Origin: Melastoma dodecandrum
Lineage: Eukaryota; Streptophyta; Magnoliopsida; Myrtales; Melastomataceae
DNA length: 64,000 nt
Assembly (NCBI GenBank): GCA_029817715.1
Contig: JARUPY010000190.1
Location: 5,208,001-5,272,000 of the forward strand
Reading direction: 5' to 3'
Under the pieces are notes generated by a model. The model had not been told where the DNA came from and did not search any database. It saw only the letters and a program-made list of their open reading frames with translations. Within the stretch, counting starts at the first letter, position 1; every line of letters starts with the position of its first letter. Positions 36,510-47,043 of the stretch are shown here, one piece after another. The position numbers and the translations under genes were made by a program.

Positions 36510-36803
36510 GTTAATATCAGAGCCAGGGACCGGATCGGTGTGCCAACGAAGACGCTGAGCTCCCAAGGAGAGTGGATGATGATATCCCACGTCGATTGAA
36601 GAAGAGAACGAAGCAGGCCTTATAAAAAATGTGGAGACCTCTCCTCACCGTCAATCGGAGTCAACGTAGCTGGTCCATTTCGGAGATCGCCGTACGTTTT
36701 ATCTTGGGACAGTTAGCCTCACCCTCGCAAGTAGACTCGTACATATCAATCCCGTTTTATCACGCGAAACTTTGCAGAACAGGTTCGTCCATGATGCAAC
36801 TTC
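36510..36803 (+). other. Decayed PBS and post-LTR segment of right arm
   Basis: After the PBS, this segment shows homology to the left arm beyond its own PBS (shared TCGGAGTCAACGTAGCTGG-like and CAGAACAGGTTCGTCCA). The left version includes the 5' part of the PMD gene. The homology ends at about 36791. The copia element is inserted at 36804. Confidence 0.65.
36799..36803 (+). repeat. Target-site duplication ACTTC, left copy
   Basis: ACTTC directly precedes the copia LTR at 36804 and recurs at 44937-44941 directly after the other LTR. Confidence 0.9.
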
Positions 36804-38352
36804 TGATGGGTTTCCACCGGGCGCAGCGGAAGCTCGTTTCGAAAAATACTGTCCGAAACAAAGTCCCGAATCTTGTGATACGTATAAATCGAATAGTAAA
36901 TAAGTTTAATAACTCATACCTTGTTGTTTGAAAATAACGAACGTTGCGGATTAGACCGTCTTCGAGTGTCCCAACCGTGACTCTTCTAGAAGTATCCACG
37001 CACACGTTCGACGGATACCACATGCTCAATCTCGAGTGCTAGCCCTAGGAGCGTTTTCTAATCTCTCGGAAGCCTTTTGCGAAAAACAAATTCTCCTACG
37101 AAAATTTTTCTTCTGACTACTTTCTGTCTGTGGAAGCCGAAGCTTCAATTTATAATGTGACATTCCTTAACCCACAGGGTACCGTCAATTGCAATTGTTA
37201 ATTGAAGTCAATTCAATCAACATGCACGTAGCAAAGCTACTAATGTAGCATGACGTCAGAGTTATATGATTTTATAATAATATAATAATAGTTATTAATA
37301 TTAAATAATTATAATATATTATAATATTATATTATTATAACTTTGAATCAGACACATTCTACCAAATTAAATCCAACACTAGGATTTTATGCTTCCGAAT
37401 ATTTCAGAATAAATTTGTAATCCAACAAATTCTAATTCTGAAAATTTATAATTCTAATATACATTAGAATTAAATAACAATGTCCGTGTCTACGTGCTTT
37501 TGCGTGCGACCCTCTAGGTTCTATATACGAAGGCAACGTACATCCATACATAGACTGAGGTAACCGTCTAGCAACAGTTTTCAGCCACCCAACGTAATAG
37601 AATATTAGTTATGAACCAAAACCATATTGAACCGATTTCTGTGTAATTCAATCTCTTCATCTCACCGACATCCTGATTAATTCAGTGCATTATGTGTCAT
37701 CACTGAATTAATCATTTTACTTGATTTATGAGATATAATAAATCTTAACTTGAATGATAAACATTCCTCCACGGCCGTGTGTTTAAAATCACTAACATCT
37801 CAATCAAGAGGCCATGATGTCAACTCTCTAATCCAAGAGAGCGATGAATCCTATATTGACTCAACACTATCCTCTCTACGCTTCGCTGCACACCCAATAA
37901 CCGTATTACTCACAATCCGATTAAAGACTGTTTTTAACGGCATCAAAGTGAAAAACTCCACGCATAGAATAAATGGAGGTATCAAGTTAGGAGATTAGTT
38001 ACACTCGTTCAATAAGAGAAGTGACCAATGACGCTTAATATGTGGTATTCTCTATAAACGGGTCGTGTCCAGTGTACCCTAAACTTAGGCACCCCCGAGT
38101 ACAACTTGAATATCCATCCCTTGGTCTAACTCGACCTTAGTTATACTCGGCGTTGATCTAGATGTTTATGTCCCATCTAAACATCTATCCGATCAAGGAC
38201 AATTCTAGATTGACAAAAATCAATCTATGGGACTTTACCGTAAAGTTAATTACGAGCAGAAAAGTAATTAATAAACAGTAAATACTTGCCTTTATTAACA
38301 ACTATTCACATATATTACAAAATGTCTTGGCACGTACGTGCACACACTAACA
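36804..38352 (-). repeat. Copia 3' LTR
   Basis: 1549 bp; carries an antisense ORF (37750-37998) and an AT-rich imperfect palindrome at about 37268-37340. Confidence 0.95.
37750..37998 (+). other. Antisense ORF in copia LTR (82 codons)
   Basis: Encodes a protein starting MNDKHSSTAVCLKSL, on the strand opposite to gag-pol. The same ORF is open in the other LTR (44334-44582) and in the second copia copy (61203-60922). No known domain was recognised. Confidence 0.4.
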
Positions 38353-38366
38353 ATCTCCCACTTGCA
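38353..38366 (-). other. Polypurine tract of copia element
   Basis: The minus strand reads GCAAGTGGGAGAT directly before the LTR start TGTTAG. It is the usual plus-strand priming site, next to the stop of the RNase H ORF. Confidence 0.75.
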
Positions 38367-39275
38367 CTATTGCCAAGCACTATGAACTCTCTGTCCTAGG
38401 CCCCTCACATGGGACTCATGTTTCTGCTGAGGTAAGGCCTTAGTGAGTGGATCTGCGATATTCTCGCTAGTGTCTACTTTACTTACCAACACATCACCCC
38501 TCTGAACTATTTCTCTGAGGATGTGATATTTCCGTAGTACATGCTTGGATCGCTGGTGAGACCTTGGTTCCTTTGCCTGTGCTATGGCAGCATTGTTGTC
38601 ACAGTATAGTAGTATTGGACCATGACTACTAGGAACCACTTCAAGTTCCGTCGTAAAATTCTTGATCCAAACAGCTTCTTTTGCCGCTTCTGAAGCTGCT
38701 ATGTACTCGGACTCTGCTGTAGAATCCGCAACTGTTTCTTGCTTTGAACTTTTCCAGCAAACAGCTGCTCCATTTAGACAAAATACGTAACCCAGCTGCG
38801 ATTTCAGATCGTCACGATCTGTCTGGAAACTGGCGTCAGTATATCCTCTGACAACCAATTCCTCATCTCCTCCATAGACCAAGAACATATCTTTTGTTCT
38901 TCTTAGATACTTGAGGATAGTTTTGACTGCTGTCCAATGACCCTCTCCAGGATCACCCTGATATCTACTTGTCATGCTCAAAGCATACGATACATCAGGT
39001 CTTGTACATATCATGGCATACATGATGGATCCAATAGCCGAAGCATATGGTATCTTACCCATTCTATTTCTCTCCTCTAGTGTCTGTGGACACATCGCCT
39101 TGGAGAGTTGTATACCATGTGACAGTGGCAAGAATCCTCTCTTGGAATCTTGCATATTGAATCTCTTTAGTACTTTGTCAATATATGTACTTTGACTTAA
39201 CCCTAGCAGTCTTCTTTGTCTATCTCGGTATATTCTAATACCCAAGATATAAGTCGCTTCCCCAAGATCCTTCAT
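38367..39275 (-). pseudogene. Copia pol, C-terminal part: end of RT and RNase H
   Basis: 302 residues on the minus strand. It starts [15 protein letters not shown], the RT thumb region after the YVDD motif. The RNase H signatures follow: VRGYTDASFQTD, VADSTAESEYIAASEA, LYCDNNAAIAQ and SKHVLRKYH. It overlaps the end of the upstream ORF by four bases in another frame. A run of four T near 39283, where the conserved alignment suggests one more, is the probable cause of the break. It may be a true mutation or a base-call error. Confidence 0.85.
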
Positions 39276-42200
39276 TGCAAAACATTATTCAGCCAATCTT
39301 TAGTAGATTCTAGGCTGAACTTATCATTTCCATCAAGAAGTATATCATCAACATACAGCACTAGGAAGACAATACTGCTCCCACTAACCCTTTTGTAAAC
39401 GCAAGGTTCATCTGGATTCTTGATGAAGCCAAAATCCTTAACTGCTTCATCAAATCTTATGTTCCAGCTCCGAGAAGCTTGCTTTAATCCATAAATGGAT
39501 CTCTTCAGCTTACATACTTTATCTGTATTCTCAGACGTTATAAAATCAGGAGGTTGTACCACGTACACTTCCTCCTCTAGCTTTCCATTTAAGAAAGCAG
39601 TTTTAACATCCATTTGCCAGATCTCGTAATCCTTGTAAGCTGCAATAGCAAGTAATATCCGAATAGACTTCAGCATTGCAACTGGCGAAAATGTTTCATC
39701 ATAGTCGATCCCTTGACGTTGAGTGAAACCTTTTGCCACTAGCCTTGCTTTATAGGGATTAACATTCCCATCCATGTCGATCTTCTTCTTGAAGACCCAC
39801 TTGCATCCAATAGGTTTTATCCCAATTGGTGCATCTACTAACTCCCAAACTTGGTTGGTATACATGGAGTCCATTTCGGAATTCATGGCATCTAGCCATT
39901 TCTCGGAATCTATTGAAGCAACTGCTTCCTCATAAGTCAACGGTTCGTCGTTCTCGACGAGTAGTACATCCTCATGTTGTGTTATAATCCACCCATATCT
40001 CTCGGGTTCTCGATGTGCTCTCGTCGACTTACGTATATCTTGCGTTTCCTGAACATGTTCTGGTAATGGAGTCACTTGTACTTGTGGTACCATCTCCATA
40101 TCCAATTGTTCATTTTCCAACCTGTCTGTAGTGTCTGAAATTTCTTCCAGGCTTATTTTACTCCCACTACCCCTTTCAGAAATAAACTCTCTTTCTAAGA
40201 AGGTGGCATATCGAGCAACAATAACTTTGTGCTCAGTTAGAAGATAAAAATAGTATCCCTTTGTTTCTTTGGGATAACCTACAAACATACACTTAATGGA
40301 TCTTGCTGCAAGCTTATCAGAACTATCGTTCTTCACATAAGCATCGCAACCCCATATTTTGAGATAAGACAGGTTTGGTTTCTTGCCAAACCATAACTCA
40401 TATGGTGTCTTATCTGCAGCTTTGGTTGGAACTCGGTTAAGCATGTATGCTGCCGTTTCTAAGGCATAGCCCCAAAATGATAATGGAAGACTTGCATGAC
40501 TCATCATTGATCTAACCATATCCATGAGTGTGCGGTTTCTCCTTTCTGAAACACCATTCCACTCTGGCGTTCGAGGAGGTGTAAGTTGTGAAATTATGCC
40601 ACACTCCTTGAGGTAATCAATGAATTCTTGACTAAGATATTCGCCCCCTCGATCACTTCGAAGGATCTTAATCTTCTTGTCAAGTTGGTTTTCTACTTCA
40701 TTCTTAAACTCCTTAAACTTTTCAAGAGTTTCTGACTTTTGCCGCATTAAATAGATATATCCATATCTGCTAAAATCATCGGTAAAAGTCACGAAGTAGA
40801 TATAAGCTCCTCTGGCCTGAACTGATAATGGTCCACACACATCACTGTGTATGAGTTCTAGCAGTTCATTCGCTCTTTCTCCAATCTTGGAAAAAGGCTT
40901 CTTGGTCATCTTTCCTTGTAAACAAGCTTCGCATGTATCTATGGATTCTAATTCAAATGAATCCAAATACCCATCATTGAGTAACTTAGCAATGCGCTTC
41001 TCGTTTATATGACCAAGTCTACAATGCCAAAGGTAAGTTGGGTTCGAGTCACACGATTTCTGTTTCTTATTCTCGATGCAATGTACCGGCTCATGTAAGT
41101 TTAAACCATACAAACCATTGTTTAAAGATCCATATCCATAGAAAACATCATCTAGATAAAAGGAACACATCTTGTCCTTAAATTCAAACACAAAGCCCTT
41201 GGTGTCTAAACTGGACACCGAGATGATGTTCTTAGAAAAACTTGGAACATAACAACAGTTTTCTAGTTTCAAAACAAGTCCACTGGGCAAACTTATTTTA
41301 TAAGTTCCTACAGCTAATACAGCTACTCTTGCGCCATTAGCCACTCGTAGGTCCATCTCGCCCTTGGACAACCGTCTGCATTCATTTAGTCCCTGTAGGT
41401 CCACACAGATATGAGAACTACATCCTGAATCTAGGACCCATGAGGATGAAACAGAAAAATTACATTCAATCATAAAAACACCTGAAGCACCTGCCCCACT
41501 GGTATTTTTCTTTTGAAAGAGGTAGCAATTCTTCTTCCAGTGGCCTTTCTTGCCACAGTGAAAGCATATAGCTTCCTTCTCATCAGATTGGGGAATCTGT
41601 TGGCCTTTCTTCAGTTTGGGCTTTTGGCCCGGGTAAGCAGACATCTTTGATTTCTTGACCTTGGGGTTAAACTTCCCCTTGCTCATTCTCTTGTTGGTAT
41701 TTCTCACCAACATTGCATTTGAAACAGTCTTCTGTTTCATGTCTTTCTCTGCAGTCTTGAGCATGGTCAACAGATCGGCAAGACTCTTCTCCATGTTGTT
41801 CATATTGAAGTTCATCACGAACGGAGCAAACGATGGAGGTAGGGAACACAAAATGGCATCAACAGCCAAATGAGTATCCATCTTAGAGCCCAAGCTTGCG
41901 AGCTTCTCAATGTACCCTATCATCTTGAGTACATGAGGCCCGACAGGGTTCCCTTCCTGCAATTTCATTCCGAAAAACGCTCGAGAGATTTCAAATCTCT
42001 CAGTCCGTGCACTTTCTTGGAAGAGCTCGCGCAAATGGATATCAATATCCCTAGCGCTCATATTCTCATGCTGCTTCTGCAACTCTGGAGACATTGCAGA
42101 TAGCATGAGACATTGCACGTCAATAGCATCTTCCACATAATGATCATAAATGATTCGATCTGCTTCTGAAGTGTCTACATTTGGCACTGCTGGTGGCTCA

Positions 42201-42331
42201 AAATCTAGTACATGAAACTTTCTCTCTTGTTTCAGTACAATCTTGAGCTTCCGATACCAGTCCAGGTAGTTTGGTCCTTGGAGGATATTTTCTTTCTCCA
42301 AAATACTTCGCAGCGAAAGGTTAGTCGACAT
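39272..42331 (-). pseudogene. Copia gag-protease-integrase-RT polyprotein (1019 residues)
   Basis: Minus strand. Order: gag ([26 protein letters not shown]), zinc knuckle [14 protein letters not shown] (about residues 256-269), protease [15 protein letters not shown]-pre-integrase [11 protein letters not shown], integrase with Asp in IHSDVCGPL, Asp in LRSDRGGEY and Glu in GVSERRNRT, then RT ([21 protein letters not shown], catalytic YVDD). The frame ends just after YVDD, so RT is cut from its thumb and RNase H. Otherwise the long frame is open, which is unusual for this window. This is the standard Ty1/copia order, with integrase before RT. Confidence 0.9.
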
Positions 42332-43374
42332 CTACAGCAAATAAAATTTTGAATCATTATTTGTGAATAGTTATATAAAGGACTTTTATAAACTCCCACT
42401 ATTTTATTCAAACCTAATAGCCCCCACCATTAGGCTCGGGAATTAGTTGATAATTCCTAGCGGGGCCGAATACTTAAATCCTATAGTATGCACACAACTG
42501 AGCTGTACCTACACACCATAGTCATTAAGTGGGCACTACTCGCCAGTCACAAATCCATGTGACCTTCGGTGTTCTTAACTTGGGTTAATATTTTCTTAAA
42601 CCCCTTTCCCATCAAATCAATTGACCTTAGCTGAGCTAACAAATCAATTAATCTGAGTTAAGTCGACCCATCAAGAAATTATGAAAAACTACAACTATAC
42701 TAACACAAGCCCACAGCTGAGCTGTACCGACTCACGCAGTACGTCGACTATTTTCATTATCATTGATGGAGGGCAAATGAAACTTGACTTAATATTTAGG
42801 GGATTTTGATTAGTTGTCTCACCCATATATTTATGAGCTTAGTTTTATTATTCTAATTTCAAGCCCATCTTATAGCCCAATGGGTTTTAATTTTCTAAGC
42901 CCTGTATAATGTTGGGTTGAACCATTACATTTTTCTTTCTTAGCTTTTTATTCATAATTCATAACTTCTGACGAATTAAATTTTGAAACTGACCCACCTT
43001 TTTGGTCGTTTTAATTCCGGGCCAACTCAATTTTGACTAAGTCAAAATACTTTTGGTCCTTTTATTTGTCTTGACGTTTTAGTTCCAGCCAGCACACTAA
43101 AACACATATTTATTTGGATTCTTGTACAACAATCGTTTCGTGTGCACAGTAGGAATATTAATATTATCGTCACTGAATTGAATTATTTATTATTCAATTA
43201 GTCTTACCGGAACACTTTTGTTTACTGTAACTTTTGAACAACCATTTTGTTCGTCCAAACTTACTTGTTGTTCAAATGAACAAAATTAAATAGCCACAGT
43301 AGATTTAGGAAGAAACAGTTTTCTAAAACTTTTGTTAACGTAAAACATCGATTTATACGATACGATCACAAATA

Positions 43375-43387
43375 GCTCGGATACCAC
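43375..43387 (-). other. Copia primer-binding site
   Basis: The minus strand reads GTGGTATCCGAGC next to the 5' LTR end, close to the initiator tRNA-Met PBS (TGGTATCAGAGC). The same sequence occurs at 62138-62150 in the second copy. Confidence 0.8.
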
Positions 43388-44936
43388 TGATGGGTTTCCA
43401 CCGGGCGCAGCGGAAGCTCGTTTCGAAAAATACTATCCGAAACACAGTCCCGAATCTTGTGATACGTATAAATCGAATAGTAAATAAGTTTAATTACACG
43501 TACCTTGTCGTTTGAAAACAACGAACGTTGCGGATTAGACCGTCTTCGAGAGTCCCAACCGTGACCCCTCTAGAAGTATCCACGCACACGTTCGACGGAT
43601 ACCTCATGCTCAATCTCGGGTGCTAGCCCTAGGAGCGTTTTCTAATCTCTCGGAAGCCTTTTGCGAAAAACAAATTCTCCTACGAAAATTTTTCTTCTGA
43701 CTACTTTCTGTCTGTGGAAGCCGAAGCTTCAATTTATAATGTGACATTCCTTAACCCACAGGGTACCGTCAATTGCAATTGTTAATTGAAGTCAATTCAA
43801 TCAACATGCACGTAGCAAAGCTACTAATGTAGCATGACGTCAGAGTTATATGATTTTATAATAATATAATAATAGTTATTAATATTAAATAATTATAATA
43901 TATTATAATATTATATTATTATAACTTTGAATCAGACACATTCTACCAACTTAAATCAAACACTAGGATTTATTGCTTCCGAATATTTCAGAATAAATTT
44001 GTAATCCAACAAATTCTAATTCTGAAAATTTATAATTCTAATATACATTAGAATTAAATAACAATGTCCGTGTCTACGTGCTTTTGCGTGCGACCCTCTA
44101 GGTTCTATATACGAAGGCAACGTACATCCATACATAGACTGAGGTAACCGTCTAGCAACAGTTTTCAGTCACCCAACGTAATAGAATATTGGACATGAAC
44201 CAAAACCACCATGAACCGATTACTGTGTAATTCAATCTCTTCATCTCACCGACATCCCGATTAATTCAATGCATTATATGTCATCACTGAATTAATCGTT
44301 TTACTTGATTTCTGAGATATAATAGATCTTAACTTGAATGATAAACATTCCTCCACGGCCGTGTGTTTAAAATCACTAATATCTCAATCAAGAGGCCAGG
44401 ATGTCAACTCTCTAATCCAAGGGAGCGATGAATCCTATATTGACTCAACACTATCCTCTCTACGCTTTGCTGCACACCCAATAACCATATTACTCACAAT
44501 CCGATTAAAGACTGCTTTTAACGGCATCAAAGTGAACAATTCCACGCATAGAATAAATGGAGGTCTCAAGTCAGGAGATTAGTTACACTCGTTCAATAAG
44601 AGAAGTGACCAATGACGCTTAATATGTGGTATTCTCTATAAACGGGTCGTGTCCAGTGTACCCTAAACTTAGGCACCCCCGAGTACAACTTGAATATCCA
44701 TCCCTTGGTTTAACTCGACCTTAGTTATACTCGGCGTTGATCTAGATGTTTATGTCCCATCTAAACATCTATCCGATAAGGACAATTCTAGATTGACAAA
44801 AAATCAATCTATGGGACTTTACCGTAAAGTTAATTACGAGCAAAAAAGTAATTAATAAACAGTAAATACTTGCCTTTATTAACAACTATTTACATATATT
44901 ACAAAATGTCTTGGCACATACGTGCACACCCTAACA
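43388..44936 (-). repeat. Copia 5' LTR
   Basis: 1549 bp; carries the antisense ORF at 44334-44582 and the AT-rich palindrome at about 43857-43925. Confidence 0.95.
44334..44582 (+). other. Antisense ORF in copia LTR (82 codons), second LTR
   Basis: Same length and frame as 37750-37998, with a few substitutions. Confidence 0.4.
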
Positions 44937-44941
44937 ACTTC
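44937..44941 (+). repeat. Target-site duplication ACTTC, right copy
   Basis: Matches 36799-36803, confirming the copia ends. Confidence 0.9.
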
Positions 44942-45799
44942 TTGTCCGACCAAGTCGCAAGACAGGAGCTGCAGGACTTCACACATCCACATACGCACAG
45001 AAAGGAGGACTTCGGAATTTCGAATACGGACACTATCTTACAGAACTTCATCAGTAACTTAGCCTCCGAGGGACTCACAACCGACGGAGGTAACCCCGGG
45101 GCCGTCTCCGACCCCGCCGACGAATAGCGCCGGAAACAGAGGGAGGCAACTCCTTCCCCTGCAACCACGGTCGGACCACACACCCCTCCCCTGGACGCTC
45201 AGACCCTTTACCCCAAGCGACCCACATTCAAACGTTTGGCACACCACGCGACAAACAACAGGGAAGGAGAGGGGGGCGTACAGTTCGTTGTCGAGGTTTC
45301 CGAGCTGCAGATCCCCCTATGACTTCCGCCGAATCTCCCCCGACGTCGCGACACCTAGCGGCTGTGGTTCAAGTATAGTGACCAAGAACAGGAGAATCGG
45401 CCCTCTTCTGTCCATTTTGTACTCGGCACCTCTTCCCCCCTTTTGCCTATTTTATTTTTCTTTCCAGAACAGGAGAATCGGCCCTCTTGTGGCCGGGAAG
45501 AGATTTCTCTGACCACCAATGTTCCCCTTATCTCTTTGTCTGATAACGTATAGATGTAATATTGTCAATTATTAATTCTTTCTTTGTTTCTCTTTTCTTT
45601 TTCTTTTTTAATTATTTGCATCCTGACAACACAATGGGGAGTGGGTGGTCGTGAATGGATTCCCCAGATTTCCTTTATTATCTTGTCCGAATTCAGTTCA
45701 TTATCCGTCGTATGTAAGTTAGTCCTCTATGTCCTAACTGTCGTGTTACTAGCTTTAGAAATTCCGCTAACGAAATTCAATCCTAATTTATAATTTCCC
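44942..45799. other. Unassigned transposon-derived sequence
   Basis: Continues the sequence interrupted by the copia insertion. An open stretch to 45127 on + has no recognised domain. A 23-bp exact repeat (AGAACAGGAGAATCGGCC...) occurs at 45385 and 45466. It is probably the interior of the Tekay-type LTR that ends at 46001, but I could not align it. Confidence 0.35.
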
Positions 45800-46001
45800 C
45801 GGTTCGAATCCGAGATGTAAAACGTAATCACACGAAATCAAATTAAATATTCCGATAATATTCGTTTCCAACGCCAGTCGACAACGAGAGTATTAAACTC
45901 TCGCGCAACGTCGGATTTTGACTCAGTCAAATGTCCTACTCCTAGTCAACGTTAACACTAAAGTCGCACATTTTCGTTTACCGAAAATCCGGGTCGTTAC
46001 A
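45800..46001 (-). mobile_element. Tekay-type LTR end at right edge of the transposon block
   Basis: On the minus strand it starts TGTAACGACCCGGATTTTCG at 46001 and aligns for about 200 bp with the other Tekay LTR starts (shared GAGTCAAAATCCGACGT and TTTCGTGTGATTACGT). Host sequence starts at 46002. It is in inverted orientation to the LTR at the left edge (9580), so the two are not one element's LTR pair. Confidence 0.75.
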
Positions 46002-46037
46002 AGGTATCCTGTAAGTCAACCTGTTTCTCTTCCTCAG

Positions 46038-47043
46038 TTCAAGCAGGATGCGTAAAGATTATGTCACAAGTTGAACCAATATTTCATGGGGAATTATGCA
46101 GGTTTCATGCAAAGGAGTATCCTGCATATGATAAGCACATAGTTCCTTACATGGGATTCTGTCAAATGGGTGTAGCACTCCAATAGAACAAATGAGTCAT
46201 GGTGGTGTTGTTTATCTCGACTTGTGAGAAAATGTTTGCCTCGTCTTAAGTCTTGGAGCTTTTTTCCAGATTCTGATGTGACATATGATGATTCAATGAA
46301 CCTGAGGAAACATTATATGGCTAGCACCTATCCCAGACACTTATTCCAGAAGCTGGATTGCTCCTGGTAAATCTTCACATTCTTCTCGGGTCTCTGTCGT
46401 TGCTTAACTACAGAATAACCAGAGAAAGTTCATCAGGTATTTATGGGAGTAGCTATATAGTATGCTTTCCAGGGATGAGAGGTCTATTTCAGTTTTTCAT
46501 GCCTGTATGGGTCCAGATTTTTGGGTGGTCGCTTATGTTGTAATATGCTAAGATTCATGTGTAATTGCTGTGACTGGAATTCTGCGGAATTGTGTACGCT
46601 TCCTTGTCAGTTCATTCTTCAGCAGAAGTGTGGGTGTGCTAACTTTAGTCGAATTCATCACATTTTTCTTCTGCGGGAATGTAGCTTGCAGTCATGTGGT
46701 GCTGTATAAAATATGCATACTGCTCGGCTATGCAAACTTTAAGGCTTCTCTGATTAAGTTGTGCAGTTGGATATTTTTCTGATTTGCCATGTGCTCGTCA
46801 ACAGGGTGCTTGTGGTGCTTGATGCACGCCCAGGAGGAATAATTTACGAGGATCTGATTGCTGACTATGTAAAGGTTGCAAGAAACTTGAGGTTGGTACC
46901 ATCTTTTCTTTTGGTTGTGCCTGCCTTTCGTAGTTCCCAGACAATGTTCAAGCTAAATGGTGTCACGGTTCAACATGCCAGGTGATCTGGGGTCTGTTGC
47001 GGTGGACGTAAATTACCTTAGAACCTCAACGTCGGAGTATTAG
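46038..47043 (+). pseudogene. Downstream exons of the interrupted unidentified gene, decayed
   Basis: Four exon-like pieces were found. 46038-46196 follows a clean TTCCTCAG acceptor and encodes FHAKEYPAYDKHIVPY before an in-frame TAG. 46270-46366 (after TTCCAG) begins SDVTYDDSMNLR, then continues in a frame shifted by one extra A near 46303 (IIWLAPIPDTYSRSW in the shifted frame). 46805-46891 encodes VLVVLDARPGGIIYEDLIADY. 46982-47043 encodes SVAVDVNYLR and ends in a stop. Style and order suggest the same gene as the exon at 9262-9569, now separated by a transposon-filled intron of about 36.5 kb. The stop and frame break argue that it is dead. I do not recognise the family name. Confidence 0.5.

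Larger units (their letters stand above)
36804..44936 (-). mobile_element. Nearly complete Ty1/copia element (8133 bp)
   Basis: Two LTRs of identical length (1549 bp; 36804-38352 and 43388-44936) flank an internal region read on the minus strand. All landmarks are present: TSD ACTTC, LTR ends TGTTAG...CATCA, PBS at 43375-43387, polypurine tract next to 38352, and gag-pol. By eye the LTRs differ at roughly 50 positions (about 3%), so the insertion is fairly young. The pol frame is broken once near 39273. A related copy starts at 60601 on the + strand. Confidence 0.95.

Noticed and set aside
37268..37340. AT-rich palindrome in the copia LTR as a replication origin or hairpin gene
   Set aside because: Simple AT-rich low-complexity sequence; no evidence beyond base composition.
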